Below are positions 45,852-55,515 of a DNA stretch of 64,000 nt, one piece after another. Positions within the stretch are counted from its first letter, which is position 1. Every line of letters starts with the position of its first letter. Under the pieces are notes generated by a model. That model ran no database searches. It saw nothing but the letters and a program-made list of their open reading frames with translations, and was not told where the DNA came from. Made by a program: the position numbers and the translations under genes. This stretch comes from Phaeodactylum tricornutum CCAP 1055/1 (lineage: Eukaryota; Bacillariophyta; Bacillariophyceae; Surirellales; Neidiaceae). The stretch spans positions 371,481 to 435,480 of the forward strand of contig NC_011669.1 of the NCBI RefSeq assembly GCF_000150955.2. The letters are read 5' to 3'.

Positions 45852-46673
45852 ATGATACGCTGCGCGGCAAATCGACTGCTACTTCACCAAGGTCGACTGG
45901 GTCTGCTACAGCATTCCAAGGCAAGCACGTCCCTGTTGAGGTGGAACCAATTACGTTGGCAACCGTCGATGCTGCGAACACTGAGCAGTGACGCCAGTCA
46001 AAAAGGAGGAAACGAAAAGAAGAAATCCGAGGGCGAAGATACAACCAGTGAAATTGTCTTGACACCGGGGCAAAAGGTAGTCGAAGCCAGTCGTCTCACC
46101 ATGTGGGGTGGGATCGCAGTCTTTGCAGCCTGTTGCGCGTATTATATTGGACGAGAGCTTTTTCCAACGTACGTTCAACCGACAATAGGTGGCAATGGCG
46201 TTGCAAGCTATTAATGTACCAGAAACTCACGAAAAATTCCTTTTTTATCCAGAAAAATGAGTCCCAACCGAGTATTTGACAGGAGTTTCGCAGCAATTCG
46301 GGCCGATTCTGAGGTCCAGCGTCGCTACGGAGATAATCTCAAAGCTTACGGTCGTGACCACGGCGGACACCGCGAAGGCCGACGAAACTTCATTGAGCAT
46401 ACGGAATATACGGATGCGGAAGACGGCAGCAAACGCACGCGTGTTCGCTATAACCTGGAAGGTCGTTTTGGGACAGCCTTTGTCTTTGCGGAAGTGTCGG
46501 CCAGCATGCCGTCGGGCGAATTTGTTTACATTCTGGTCCAAGATAAATCGAATGGACGCGTACACACGGTGGTGGACAACCGAGCAGCTTTGACTGCGGC
46601 GCGATTGGCCTCCGGATCGAAAGAAGCGCAATCAGCCATGTCGCAGTTACTTGGCGGAGGCGGGCAGAAGTAG
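45852..46673 (+). CDS. TIM21: Tim21, mitochondrial TIM23 complex subunit
   Basis: Inner-membrane protein that links TIM23 to TOM and to respiratory complexes during preprotein import. Exons 45852-46168 and 46253-46673 are joined over an 84-nt intron (AC|A, Thr), giving 245 residues. Residues 1-45 are basic, rich in Leu, Arg and Gln and acid-free, a mitochondrial presequence. One membrane helix lies at about residues 84-101. Behind the splice, SPNRVFDRSFAAIRADSEV and the GRRNFIEHTEYTD segment match the intermembrane-space domain of Tim21, which ends with strand patterns such as GEFVYILVQDKSNGRVHTVVDNR. The last 25 residues are an Ala/Ser/Gly-rich tail. The ATG used is the first in frame. Confidence 0.9.
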
Positions 46674-47612
46674 ACCAAACTCTGATCTCGGTAAATCTAT
46701 AACTCCGAAACCTATAGGAAACATTCGTATTTTGCTTGGGACGAGATATCGTTTCAGCCTTGTTGGGTATTTCGGTTTACATTAGCAATGACGAGCCGGA
46801 TAAGATTCCTGGTTTTCATGCGGAAAGTTCGGGTACTCACAGTCAAGAGCTAAAAAAGAGGCAGTCCGCTTTTTTAAAAGTGGGTTCTGTCATAGTTGGA
46901 GAGAGTTGCTTCACGGTCAAAGTGATCTGTTTTACGTTAAGGCAACGTTCCGTCGTAAGCATGGCTGGATCAGGGTCACTCCGGGTATACCATTTATCGG
47001 GGGCGTGTTCTCTTAAGTTGTGGAATACCTTGTATACGGTGTACTAACTGTAAGACAGCATTTACCGAACCTCCATTACGCACAACGCTGTCGCGACAAA
47101 ATGTAAGTTTATCCGTTTTTCTCTACAGTGACGACATACTTAGTCCAATCAACATTGTTCTCGCTTCGGATGACTTCCATAGTGACCGAATGCGGGACCG
47201 GTCACGGCAAACCTTCCGGACGACGAAAGTGCACAACGTGCAGAAACGGTGGTAATCCCATCCAAGACACGTCGCTCTAGTCGGCTGTGTCATTCCCGCT
47301 CGTTATGGTTGCGGTTCTGAAGTTAGGCAAATGAGAAGTCTTCGCAATGGCGGCATGTGTCGCCGCATGTCACACTACTGAATCACATTACGGAACTAGC
47401 GAACGGAACGCAAAATTAGTGCAGAAAAAAGGAACCAGCGAATAAACGAGCAAGTCTCCGGAGCCAACGAGAACGACAGGGAGACACTCCTCCTCCACCT
47501 AACTGTTCTTATACCGTACAGCGAGTACGCGATCGGAAGCTTGTGTAACCAGTGCTCGACAGCGTGAACTATCCTAAAGTCTTTCCAAATAGAAATCAAA
47601 GTAATTGCCACA
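46674..47612. other. Spacer between Tim21 and bZIP genes
   Basis: 940 bp with no supported gene. A TAACTGTAA motif is at 47045-47053. An open frame near 46736-47047 lacks an ATG at its start and any known domain. Confidence 0.5.
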
Positions 47613-49585
47613 ATGTCGCCGCAGGCCTACGGAACTACCCGTGATGGCAGACACGGGAAAAAAGTGGAACCGTTTTCGCCAACCTTGGCACCGATCGATT
47701 CGGAGGGGCCACCATCGCCATCGCATAACGGTGTTTCTTGGGATACCGAAACGGGTACGTTGGGACGGGAAGGATTCGTTTTTTTCTTGGTTTGACGCCG
47801 GTATTCGTACTCTAAAAAGGCGTTTCCGTTGTTATCGTTCCAGATCACATTCTGTCGTATTTTTTAGGGGGCGATCCGGCACAGCACTTGAGCGTGTTGC
47901 CCGATTTTGCTACTTCAATGGGAGGACCCGAGCACTCCGTAGAAGATTTTGCCAAAGAGTCGGGCGATGAAAAGGAGGGAGATTCCGTAATGGAAGAGAA
48001 CGAGGGGCTGCCACCACCGCCCACGCCGGTAACGCAATTCTATTCACACGGCACCAGTGCTCGAGAACAAAGTAGCAACCGGAAGTCCCGGCAACGGAGC
48101 ATACCGAAAACGTACCCACCATCGACTCAAAGCAACTCTTCGTCGTCGCTTTCTTCCATGACGGCGGCACTAGTCAGTGGAGGGCCCTTGGTAAACCAAT
48201 CACTACAGTCTAACCCACAACAGACGCGTTCGGACGGGACGTCCTTTGATATTGCGAGTTCTTCACCGATTTCTCCAGCCAGTCTTATCGGACCCGGTAT
48301 CGAAAATCTCATGCTGCCTCCACCTACAAGACAAGGATCGAACACCAGCGTTCCACAGCATCCAGTTCTAGGTCCGGAAGGACAAGCGCAGCATCTGGCC
48401 TGGCTACGAGACCTCAACGCCATGGCACGAGCAAACCACCAACAACAGCAACATCAGACTCAGGCAAATCCGCAAATGCACGGTATGATGACTGGCCACA
48501 CCGCACCACCGATGATCATGCCACCCAACATGTACGCGCAGTTACCATCGTGGGCGTTGACACACACATCGCCGGGACGGCCGCCCAAAACAGAAAAGGA
48601 ATCGGAAGAAAAACGTGCACTGCGGCTCCAAAGAAATCGGGAGAGCGCCCGCAAGAGTCGCCGGCGCAAGAAAGACCGTCTTACCACCTTGGAAAAACAA
48701 GTCAGCAAAATGCAGGACAAAATCGCTCACGAACGGCAAGTGCAGATCAATGCCATGGTTGCGGGTCTGACCGAGAGTCGAGTGCAAGGTATTACGAAGT
48801 TGCAAATTGACCAGAATGGACTACTTTTTATTGTCCGCAATACGGGTCCATACAGTCAAATTGCCCAGGCTGTCTTGGAGTTTCAGTATACTTTGTTGAA
48901 GCAGCTGCTACTGCCTCGCTATCAGTCAATGTGGCACTGGTTTGCGCTTCAAGAAGAAGCCTTCTTTACAATAGGCAAGGAAGAATACATGAAAGGCGAC
49001 GCGACAAAACAAGCAATCAAGACACCCGCAGCACGGATCAGTTCCAAACAGATTGGGGAAGAAATGTCAAGCCCTAAGGAAGACCAAAACATTGGGCCTG
49101 ACTTGCCGATTCGTGGAGAGGAGAGTGCGGACCAGCCTCAGCCGCAGCGAACAGCCTACGCGAACGACGCACCGCGAATGTGGCCCCTGTTTTGCTACGA
49201 AATGAGTTTCAGCGTCGACCAGGAGGAAAAGTTAACAACAGCACAAAAGAAATGCAACTCCATGGAAGGTCTGGTCGCGAGTAGGACCGAGGCGGCGGCA
49301 GCTGTTCGAGCGGCTGCCAGTTTGCGAGTGGCGGTGGAATCATTGTGTCACATTGTATCGAGACGCGAGGAGAAAACAGTAGCCGCGGTGTTATGTCCCG
49401 TGCAAGCCTCTCGCTATCAAAAGTGGTTGGAAGAGAATCGCTCAAGATGCCACGACAAGCTGATTTCTCGAAAGGCCACAATGAAGGATTCGTCATCAAT
49501 GCCGGATGGTCGGGAAGCTTCATTGGAACATATTTGTCAACGGTTGAATGAAGTTTTGCAAATTTCCAATAGAGATAGAAATTAA
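47613..49585 (+). CDS. bZIP transcription factor
   Basis: Exons 47613-47754 and 47868-49585 are joined over a 113-nt intron (G|GG, Gly48), giving 619 residues. The basic region is at about residues 295-316 (ALRLQRNRESARKSRRRKK), with the invariant Asn and Arg of NxxxxxxxR at Asn304 and Arg312. The zipper that follows is short and imperfect: Leu, then Met, then polar positions. Gln/Pro/Ser-rich stretches precede it. A structured region of about 100 residues follows (GITKLQIDQNGLLFIVRNTGPYSQIAQ) that is not a PAS or LOV domain I recognise. Later residues include a helical Ala-rich segment (EAAAAVRAAASLRVAVESL). It converges with the bHLH gene, with 135 bp between stop codons. Targets unknown; TGACGTCA sites in this window are possible. 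Confidence 0.9.
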
Positions 49586-49720
49586 GGTTCTATTTCCATC
49601 GGTTTATAGTGTTCAACCAACGTTTTGACTGTGAGTGTTCCTACAAAAGCGTTGTCCGTTACTCTTATAACCCAGTCAACTTAATTGTTAGCACGCTTTG
49701 ATTTCACTCGATGTGCAAGC

Positions 49721-50536
49721 TTATGCGTTCGGAGATTTCCCAGCCAAGCCCCCACGGCGAGATCCAGGTGCTCCAACAGGTTGTCCGCTGTATTGCTGTT
49801 GATGTGGTGGAGCAAACTGCAACACTTCCCTATTTCCCTGAGAAGGCTGCAGTGAATTCCATCCCGACTGTTGCCCATAGTGGTAACCTGGTGGTGGAGG
49901 AGCCGAATAATATGGAACGGAATGCGACCCATAATCGTGATGCTGTGAGGGAGACATGTGCGGCGGTACGGGTGGCGGCTGATTTGGAGTATGGTAATAC
50001 GGATAAGGACCCGAAGACGACGGAGGTGGCGGACCTCTGAGGTCATCCGTGGAAGTTAATGTCGGGACCATTACCAGCACTTCCTGCAACAAATTAAAAA
50101 AATTGTTACCTCCCGAAAATGGTGATCGTATCCACAACAGAAACGAAAAAGCTAAACTTCCTACCTTATTGTCGTCTCCCACATTTGACTTTTGTTCGAG
50201 AGCGTGTTTCAGTTCAAGGTTTTCCTGATGAATTCTTCGTAGAGTTTCAATCGTTCGGCCAATGAGATCGAGGCGCGGCATCCCCGACGCATCTCCGACT
50301 TCGGCTTCGTTGACCTCGCCTACGCATTTCCGGCGACCTTTTTTCCGTGAGGCATCTGCGTCCGACTCCTCCGGTTCAATCATACTCAGCAGGCTTCCCA
50401 ACTCGGTAAACGCGTTGGCCAAATCAAATCTGCGTTGTTTTTCCCGCTTGCGCTTGCGTTCCGACCTGTTGACCGAGTTCTCCGGGTCGTCACCCTCGTC
50501 CAGGTTGTCTTCGTCATCGTGCGGGTTCATGGTCAT
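49721..50536 (-). CDS. bHLH-type transcription factor with an in-frame retainable intron
   Basis: From the ATG at 50536 (the frame opens upstream only via TTG). Exons 50536-50165 and 50083-49721 are joined in phase 0 over an 81-nt intron, giving 244 residues. The basic region is at residues 23-36 (NRSERKRKREKQRR), helix 1 at 37-52, a long Lys/Glu-rich loop, and helix 2 at 86-115 (MPRLDLIGRTIETLRRI). The long loop and RxDLIxRTI helix resemble the small bHLH family of diatoms. The C-terminal half is Pro/Tyr/Gln/His-rich and probably activates transcription. The intron has consensus ends, but its 27 codons contain no stop, so a retained form would be 271 residues with the insert placed just after helix 2. 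Confidence 0.83.
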   Translation of the reverse strand: MTMNPHDDEDNLDEGDDPENSVNRSERKRKREKQRRFDLANAFTELGSLLSMIEPEESDADASRKKGRRKCVGEVNEAEVGDASGMPRLDLIGRTIETLRRIHQENLELKHALEQKSNVGDDNKVGSLAFSFLLWIRSPFSGGNNFFNLLQEVLVMVPTLTSTDDLRGPPPPSSSGPYPYYHTPNQPPPVPPHMSPSQHHDYGSHSVPYYSAPPPPGYHYGQQSGWNSLQPSQGNREVLQFAPPHQQQYSGQPVGAPGSRRGGLAGKSPNA

Positions 50537-51403
50537 ACGGAGTCCCGTTAAAGTTGCAGCAGCACACCACTGTCCGATACTGTTTCCGCAACGAGTGAGC
50601 AGAGGACCTGCGTGATACAGGAAAAGCAGCGTCCCTCTGAATTTGGCACGAGTGATGAAAGCTGGACCCAAAGAACAGTCGGAAAGAAATGCGTAGGCGA
50701 TAGATGATATAAGTGCCGGATATCCGGGATGCGATCACGTATTCCACTGACTTTGACTGGGCAACGTTGCTGATGTTGTTTACAATTATCACACAAATCA
50801 CAGGAAGAAGAGCCATGGATATAATTCTTTCTCAGATACCCAAAACTTAGAGTCAAGTTGCTTAAGCTAACACGTGCATTGAAGCATATTTTGGAAATCC
50901 TACGATTTGTTGGTTGCAACGGTATAGGAATCGAGTAGATTCATTTTTCGATTTATGTTATTTTCATCTAACGTGGTAAGCTGGCAAAGCTTTTTTGTAT
51001 ATTATTTTAAATATCCGTCGGCTTAGAATGGTTGAGGAGGTTTCAGGCTAAGTACGATAGCGGATGCCTAACGTACACCGCTAAAAAAAGGAAACTATTA
51101 CCTGCTATTGGGCATGCTTTTTCCCCTCACACGTTTGTGGAGGCGTCACAGGGTTTCAACAGAGCGACGCCAATGAGATGCACAATTCATCGAATGAAGG
51201 CCTCCCCCCCCCCTTGTCCTCAACAACGGTGGACTCATTTTTTCGGTGACGATCCCACATCCAGCATAGTCGATAAGGGATCTACATAAATGACCATCCT
51301 GTGCTATTTGTTCCAAAAACCGCTGACGGACGCCTTACCTGCAATGGCCAGATCGTGCTTTCGTGTTGCTCTGTCGTGAACAGCTTCTCATCTTCGCAAG
51401 TAA
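50537..51403. other. Spacer between bHLH and acid phosphatase genes
   Basis: No gene seen. A C10 run is at about 51204-51213. AT-rich near 50940-51010. Confidence 0.5.
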
Positions 51404-53149
51404 TTACAACGAAATCGATCCATGGCGTAGGTAAGGACACGGACAAGCCACTATCCAACATGCAAGGATTGAGCCTGTAAGGATACCAGCAAGGGTCACC
51501 GACACGAGAACGGTGCCTATGCCGCGAGTGTGCAAACCGCGAGAAATGTGCTCTTGCCAGGGGTGTTTCGGAGAGTTTCGTGGAGCACAATCTCGCGACC
51601 GAGAAGCAAACGGATGAAGGATATTGTACAGGACAGTGATGTCGCATAAGTCTGCGTGTGGGTCACACCCGGGGACTGTGGTTGTCAAAACACGTCCGTT
51701 GTACAAAAGACGAAACGCAAAGTCAGAGGAGAAAATGTTTTGATTGGTCCGTCCCCCTACAATCTCGTGTACCTCCAAGACAACCATGGCAGCATAAGGT
51801 GGCCAATCTGTGACATTCCAGACGGCTCCACCTAGGGTCGACAAAAGGGCTGACACTGTAGTATCATGCGCGGAAACCAAATGAAATCGCGGTGCTTGGC
51901 CATCGGTCTTACTTCTCGAATCTTCGGTAACAGCACGTATTAAATCCAGAATTTCTGCCCACAAAGGACCCATGGCTAGTTTCAACAGTGCCGCATTGTC
52001 ACTTTGCAGCGGAGTCATTACATTCTGCACATCATATTGGAAAAGTCGCTGAAATCGATTCAGCCCATACTTGCCCCCGAGCTTAGCATTGGTATCGTTG
52101 CGATGAAGCTGGACTTTCTCATTTTGGAGTGGGTAATCATCGAAAACGTTCGGCAAAGAAAAGTCGTTACATATGGTTGTCATTAAGCAGGCCAAAGGGT
52201 GATCCAGGATGCGACCGAACGATTCGTTCATAAATTGATGCATCAAAGCTGCCTCGTCAGAAGAAGCGAACGAGAGATACTCACGAGAATTTTGGGACGT
52301 TTCACCAAGCTCTGTAAGCCTCGGACATATGTCCTTGTTGATTGAGAGAATATCTCTACCTCTGTCGGCCAAGTGAATCTGAACGAGTGGTGAAAAAGTG
52401 GATTCTTCGAGCAAACCAAGGATCAGAGCCTGACCCGACATGAGAGTGCGTTGATCGTCATCGGAGCGAAACCGAATCATCGCCGTAGCTTTCTCAATCT
52501 TTGTAGGAAATAACCTCATCTGCGCATTGTGTTGAATGGGCGATGCTCCGTCATCGTATAGGTACGCTTCCCGTAAAATTTGTCCATTTCGATAGCTCTG
52601 GTCGTATCCTTTTCGAAGAAGCTGTCCAGCCTGACAAGTTCCGTTCAAAATGTTCGAAGTCGTTCCGTCGGGCTTGCGCAAGGAATCATATTTTTTGTCG
52701 AAGAGAAAAATTTCCCGCCCTCCGGCGATTTGAAGACCCTCTTCCTTGCTTACAGTGTTTGGTGGTGCCGTTGTGATCCGCGTTGTGATTTCGCAGTCCC
52801 AAACTGAAGTTTCTGCAGTAGTCCAATAACCTTCCCAGCATGTGTGATGGCCCAGGCTAGTTCGAGCGCCATGGCGGATAATAGCTGTTACCGAAACCAA
52901 CCTAGTCTCCCCTACGCGATTATCTTGCCGAACGGGCAAGATTCGTCGTTGATTCATTTGCTCGGGAGTCGAGCAATATTCAGGGTATTCAACATATCTT
53001 TGGTAGTCGTTCGTCGAGAGAGCCTCAGTTTCTCTCTTATAGAAACAGCCAAAGACGAAGAAGAAAAGCAGCCACTTAAACTGTAAATTGCGAAGACGTT
53101 GTGATTTATAGAACGTCTCAAGACTGATTGCGATTGTCAGCTCGATCAT
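51404..53149 (-). CDS. Membrane-bound histidine acid phosphatase
   Basis: Branch-2 histidine phosphatase, 581 residues, single exon, ATG at 53149. The active-site motif is RHGARTS with catalytic His93, and the later HD pair is SAHDTT (about residue 426), the proton donor. An N-terminal hydrophobic helix (about 24-36) after a short basic segment acts as signal or anchor. A second helix near the C-terminus (GTVLVSVTLAGILTGSILACWIV) makes this a membrane-tethered enzyme. Many Cys residues fit a secreted fold. It hydrolyses phosphomonoesters outside the cell or in the Golgi/vacuole; the substrate is unknown, and phosphate scavenging is possible. A fragment similar to its first 30 codons lies 377 bp upstream. 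Confidence 0.88.
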   Translation of the reverse strand: MIELTIAISLETFYKSQRLRNLQFKWLLFFFVFGCFYKRETEALSTNDYQRYVEYPEYCSTPEQMNQRRILPVRQDNRVGETRLVSVTAIIRHGARTSLGHHTCWEGYWTTAETSVWDCEITTRITTAPPNTVSKEEGLQIAGGREIFLFDKKYDSLRKPDGTTSNILNGTCQAGQLLRKGYDQSYRNGQILREAYLYDDGASPIQHNAQMRLFPTKIEKATAMIRFRSDDDQRTLMSGQALILGLLEESTFSPLVQIHLADRGRDILSINKDICPRLTELGETSQNSREYLSFASSDEAALMHQFMNESFGRILDHPLACLMTTICNDFSLPNVFDDYPLQNEKVQLHRNDTNAKLGGKYGLNRFQRLFQYDVQNVMTPLQSDNAALLKLAMGPLWAEILDLIRAVTEDSRSKTDGQAPRFHLVSAHDTTVSALLSTLGGAVWNVTDWPPYAAMVVLEVHEIVGGRTNQNIFSSDFAFRLLYNGRVLTTTVPGCDPHADLCDITVLYNILHPFASRSRDCAPRNSPKHPWQEHISRGLHTRGIGTVLVSVTLAGILTGSILACWIVACPCPYLRHGSISL

Positions 53150-54681
53150 GGTTGTTTTCTTGTGTCGACGAACGGCAGGATACTATTTAAAAAAATGGAT
53201 GTGAAAATCGATAATTTGCCGATTACATGTGTCTAAAATTCGTAGGTCGACAAAGCATCACTAAACAAGACTGTTCTCCCTATCGATACTTAATATTAGA
53301 CCTGTCTTAGTGTTTGTCTACTATTAATCTGTGATTCTACTTACAGGTTTTTCACGTCCTCCCAAATGTTAGAATGCACATAATGGCACTCGCCATGATC
53401 TATGATGATTCCACATTTTTGAACGAGAAACCGCGGAAGAGAAAAGAGAAAGTGGGACTTGAAATTGTGATAGCGTTGTGATGGATAGAACGTCTCAAGA
53501 ATGATTGCAATTGTCAACACTTGATTCTGCGAACTTTTCTGTACGACTGCAGGAGCTGGTCGATACTACAGGCATTCATAGAGTATGGTACCGTCGAAGG
53601 CGCGAATAGAACGCGCACTTCGTTATGTAGACTCTGCTTTTAAGGATTGCGAGTCTTTGCCGAATTACAGCTAGACGGTGGCTGAGCTAATCATGAGCAT
53701 CCTCGATGCCATAGTACTAGCGTGTTGCGGCTGGTCTTCTTTTGTCTAACGCAATTTGTCAAAGCCATACTCAAACGCTCGCAACTTGTACCAAAATTTA
53801 AATTCAGTATAAAGCCAGGGTAAGCTTTACTAGTCATCCCATTGACTGTTTGCGGACTCGGCTTTGAGTAAGCGTCATAGTCGACCCAAGAGAAACACCA
53901 CAGCAATGGGGACAACAAAGAATAAACAGCAAAGAACGGGCAAGACACCGGTGCCGTCTGTTGTCAAATATCAGATGACTTCTTCGTAAATGAATTTCCA
54001 ATCGTATCTTTTCTCGGTTTGCACAGGCACGTACGGAGCATCTTTACGCTGATACTGTTCGCTGAAATCCATACCGTCTCGTTCGAACGAACAGCTCGAA
54101 GACGTGTCTACATCGTACTCTTCCATGCCTCGTGTTTCACAGTTGAAGGTATCGCAGGATTCCGACTAGAATGTTTTTTACTTTGTAAAAATACGAACTA
54201 TAAGACCCCGATCTTTATTGCAATATTTTGAACAAACAGAACCAAAATTGCTTTGATGCAATCTACCAAAGCAGCGGTGTGTTTTGCTCAGTCAAATAGT
54301 GTTTCTTCATCGATTCTCGAAGTGATTTCCATTCACAGTCAGTAGGGAATTTTTTTCGGCGGGTTAAAGAACTCTACTCTTTATCGTCTACCGTATCTTC
54401 TTTGATTGTCTTTTGTTATGTGAATTCCTTAATTATTTGGAATCATTCATGAGACACAACCGTTGGAAATAGTCGAGAAATGCTCGCAGCTAACTGTAAA
54501 CCTGTCTGTGAAAGCACGCTTTGGTGTTTCTGATTTTGGAGCAGCAGGGCAAAAGCTTCATGTTAAAACTCGGTTCACAGGCTCATATTGGCTCTCGCTA
54601 CATCAACTGTTTACCCCTGGAAAGTAACATTTCGTTCGCAATCTCTTTCAGTATCACCTTATAGAGCACTCCAGCATCAAA
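53150..54681. other. 1.5-kb spacer upstream of SKP1
   Basis: Apart from the phosphatase fragment, no gene recognised. TTCACAGTCA (54332-54341) and TAACTGTAAA (54491-54500) motifs are present. Confidence 0.5.
53430..53517 (-). pseudogene. Fragment similar to the 5' end of the acid phosphatase gene
   Basis: On the minus strand this piece aligns with codons of about residues 3-30 of the phosphatase at 51404-53149. Shared blocks include TTCTTGAGACGTTCTAT-like sequence, with offset 377 bp. The conceptual reading keeps LTIAI-LETFY-SQR and then decays. No RHG motif or downstream domain is present, so this is a relic of a partial duplication. Confidence 0.7.
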
Positions 54682-55395
54682 ATGATGGATGTCGAGCAAG
54701 AAACAACAGTGAATCTTGTACGTAGCACATCGTCATTTCCTCTCAGGAAAGCAGCTGTTTCATTCAAACTTCAGCGCTCGTCACTAACCGTAGGGCAATT
54801 GCTTCTCACGAACGTTGATACTTGTTGCAGATATCTAAAGACGGAGATTCCTTTTCTGTCCCCCTTGCCGTCGCTAAGATGTCGGAGCTTGTCAAGGGTA
54901 TGATCGACGGTACGTACAAAGCATTGTGGCGCGAACGCAGGCGTCGAGAGAGAACCGTTGTCATTTCCCCCCGCATATTCACATCTATTTTTCACAACAG
55001 AGGATGCTGAAGACGAAGGTGACAAAATTGAAATTCCGCTACCCAATGTCAAGTCGCAAGTTTTGAACAAGGTAATCGAATTCTGCGAACACCATCTACA
55101 GGAACCTATGACGGAAATTGAAAAGCCGCTCAAGTCTCAAGTCATGGCCGATGTGGTCCAAAAATGGTATGCCGATTTTGTTGACGTGGAGCAAGTCTTA
55201 CTTTTCGAGCTTATTCTAGCGGCGAATTACATGGATATTAAACCTTTGCTGGATCTGACGTGCGCGACTGTGGCTGGCATGATCAAAGGAAAGACGCCGG
55301 AAGACATTCGTCAGACCTTTGGAATTCAGAACGATTTCTCACCGGAAGAAGAAGCCCAAGTGCGCGAGGAGAATAAATGGTGCGAAGAAGCCTAA
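54682..55395 (+). CDS. SKP1: SKP1, SCF ubiquitin ligase adaptor
   Basis: Adaptor between cullin-1 and F-box proteins in SCF E3 ligases. Three exons, 54682-54717, 54831-54909 and 55001-55395, joined by 113- and 91-nt introns, give 169 residues. The first exon encodes only 12 residues ([12 protein letters not shown]) and the splice completes [21 protein letters not shown], the opening of the BTB/POZ fold. The acidic loop then leads to [21 protein letters not shown]. The C-terminal F-box-binding helices read [20 protein letters not shown] and [20 protein letters not shown], ending in the conserved NKWCEEA. Length matches yeast/plant/animal SKP1 (about 160-195). Confidence 0.95.
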
Positions 55396-55515
55396 GGAAG
55401 TCGTATAGCTTCTACCTTTGTCCATACTTGGTCTTGGTTCGTCGTTATTACCGCCGCGGACGATGCTGCTTCGCAGAACTCTCCTTTTGCATGTAGATAC
55501 AATCGTTTAGGTAGC

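Noticed and set aside
46736-47047. 103-codon open frame after Tim21
   Set aside because: No ATG at its beginning and no recognisable sequence pattern.
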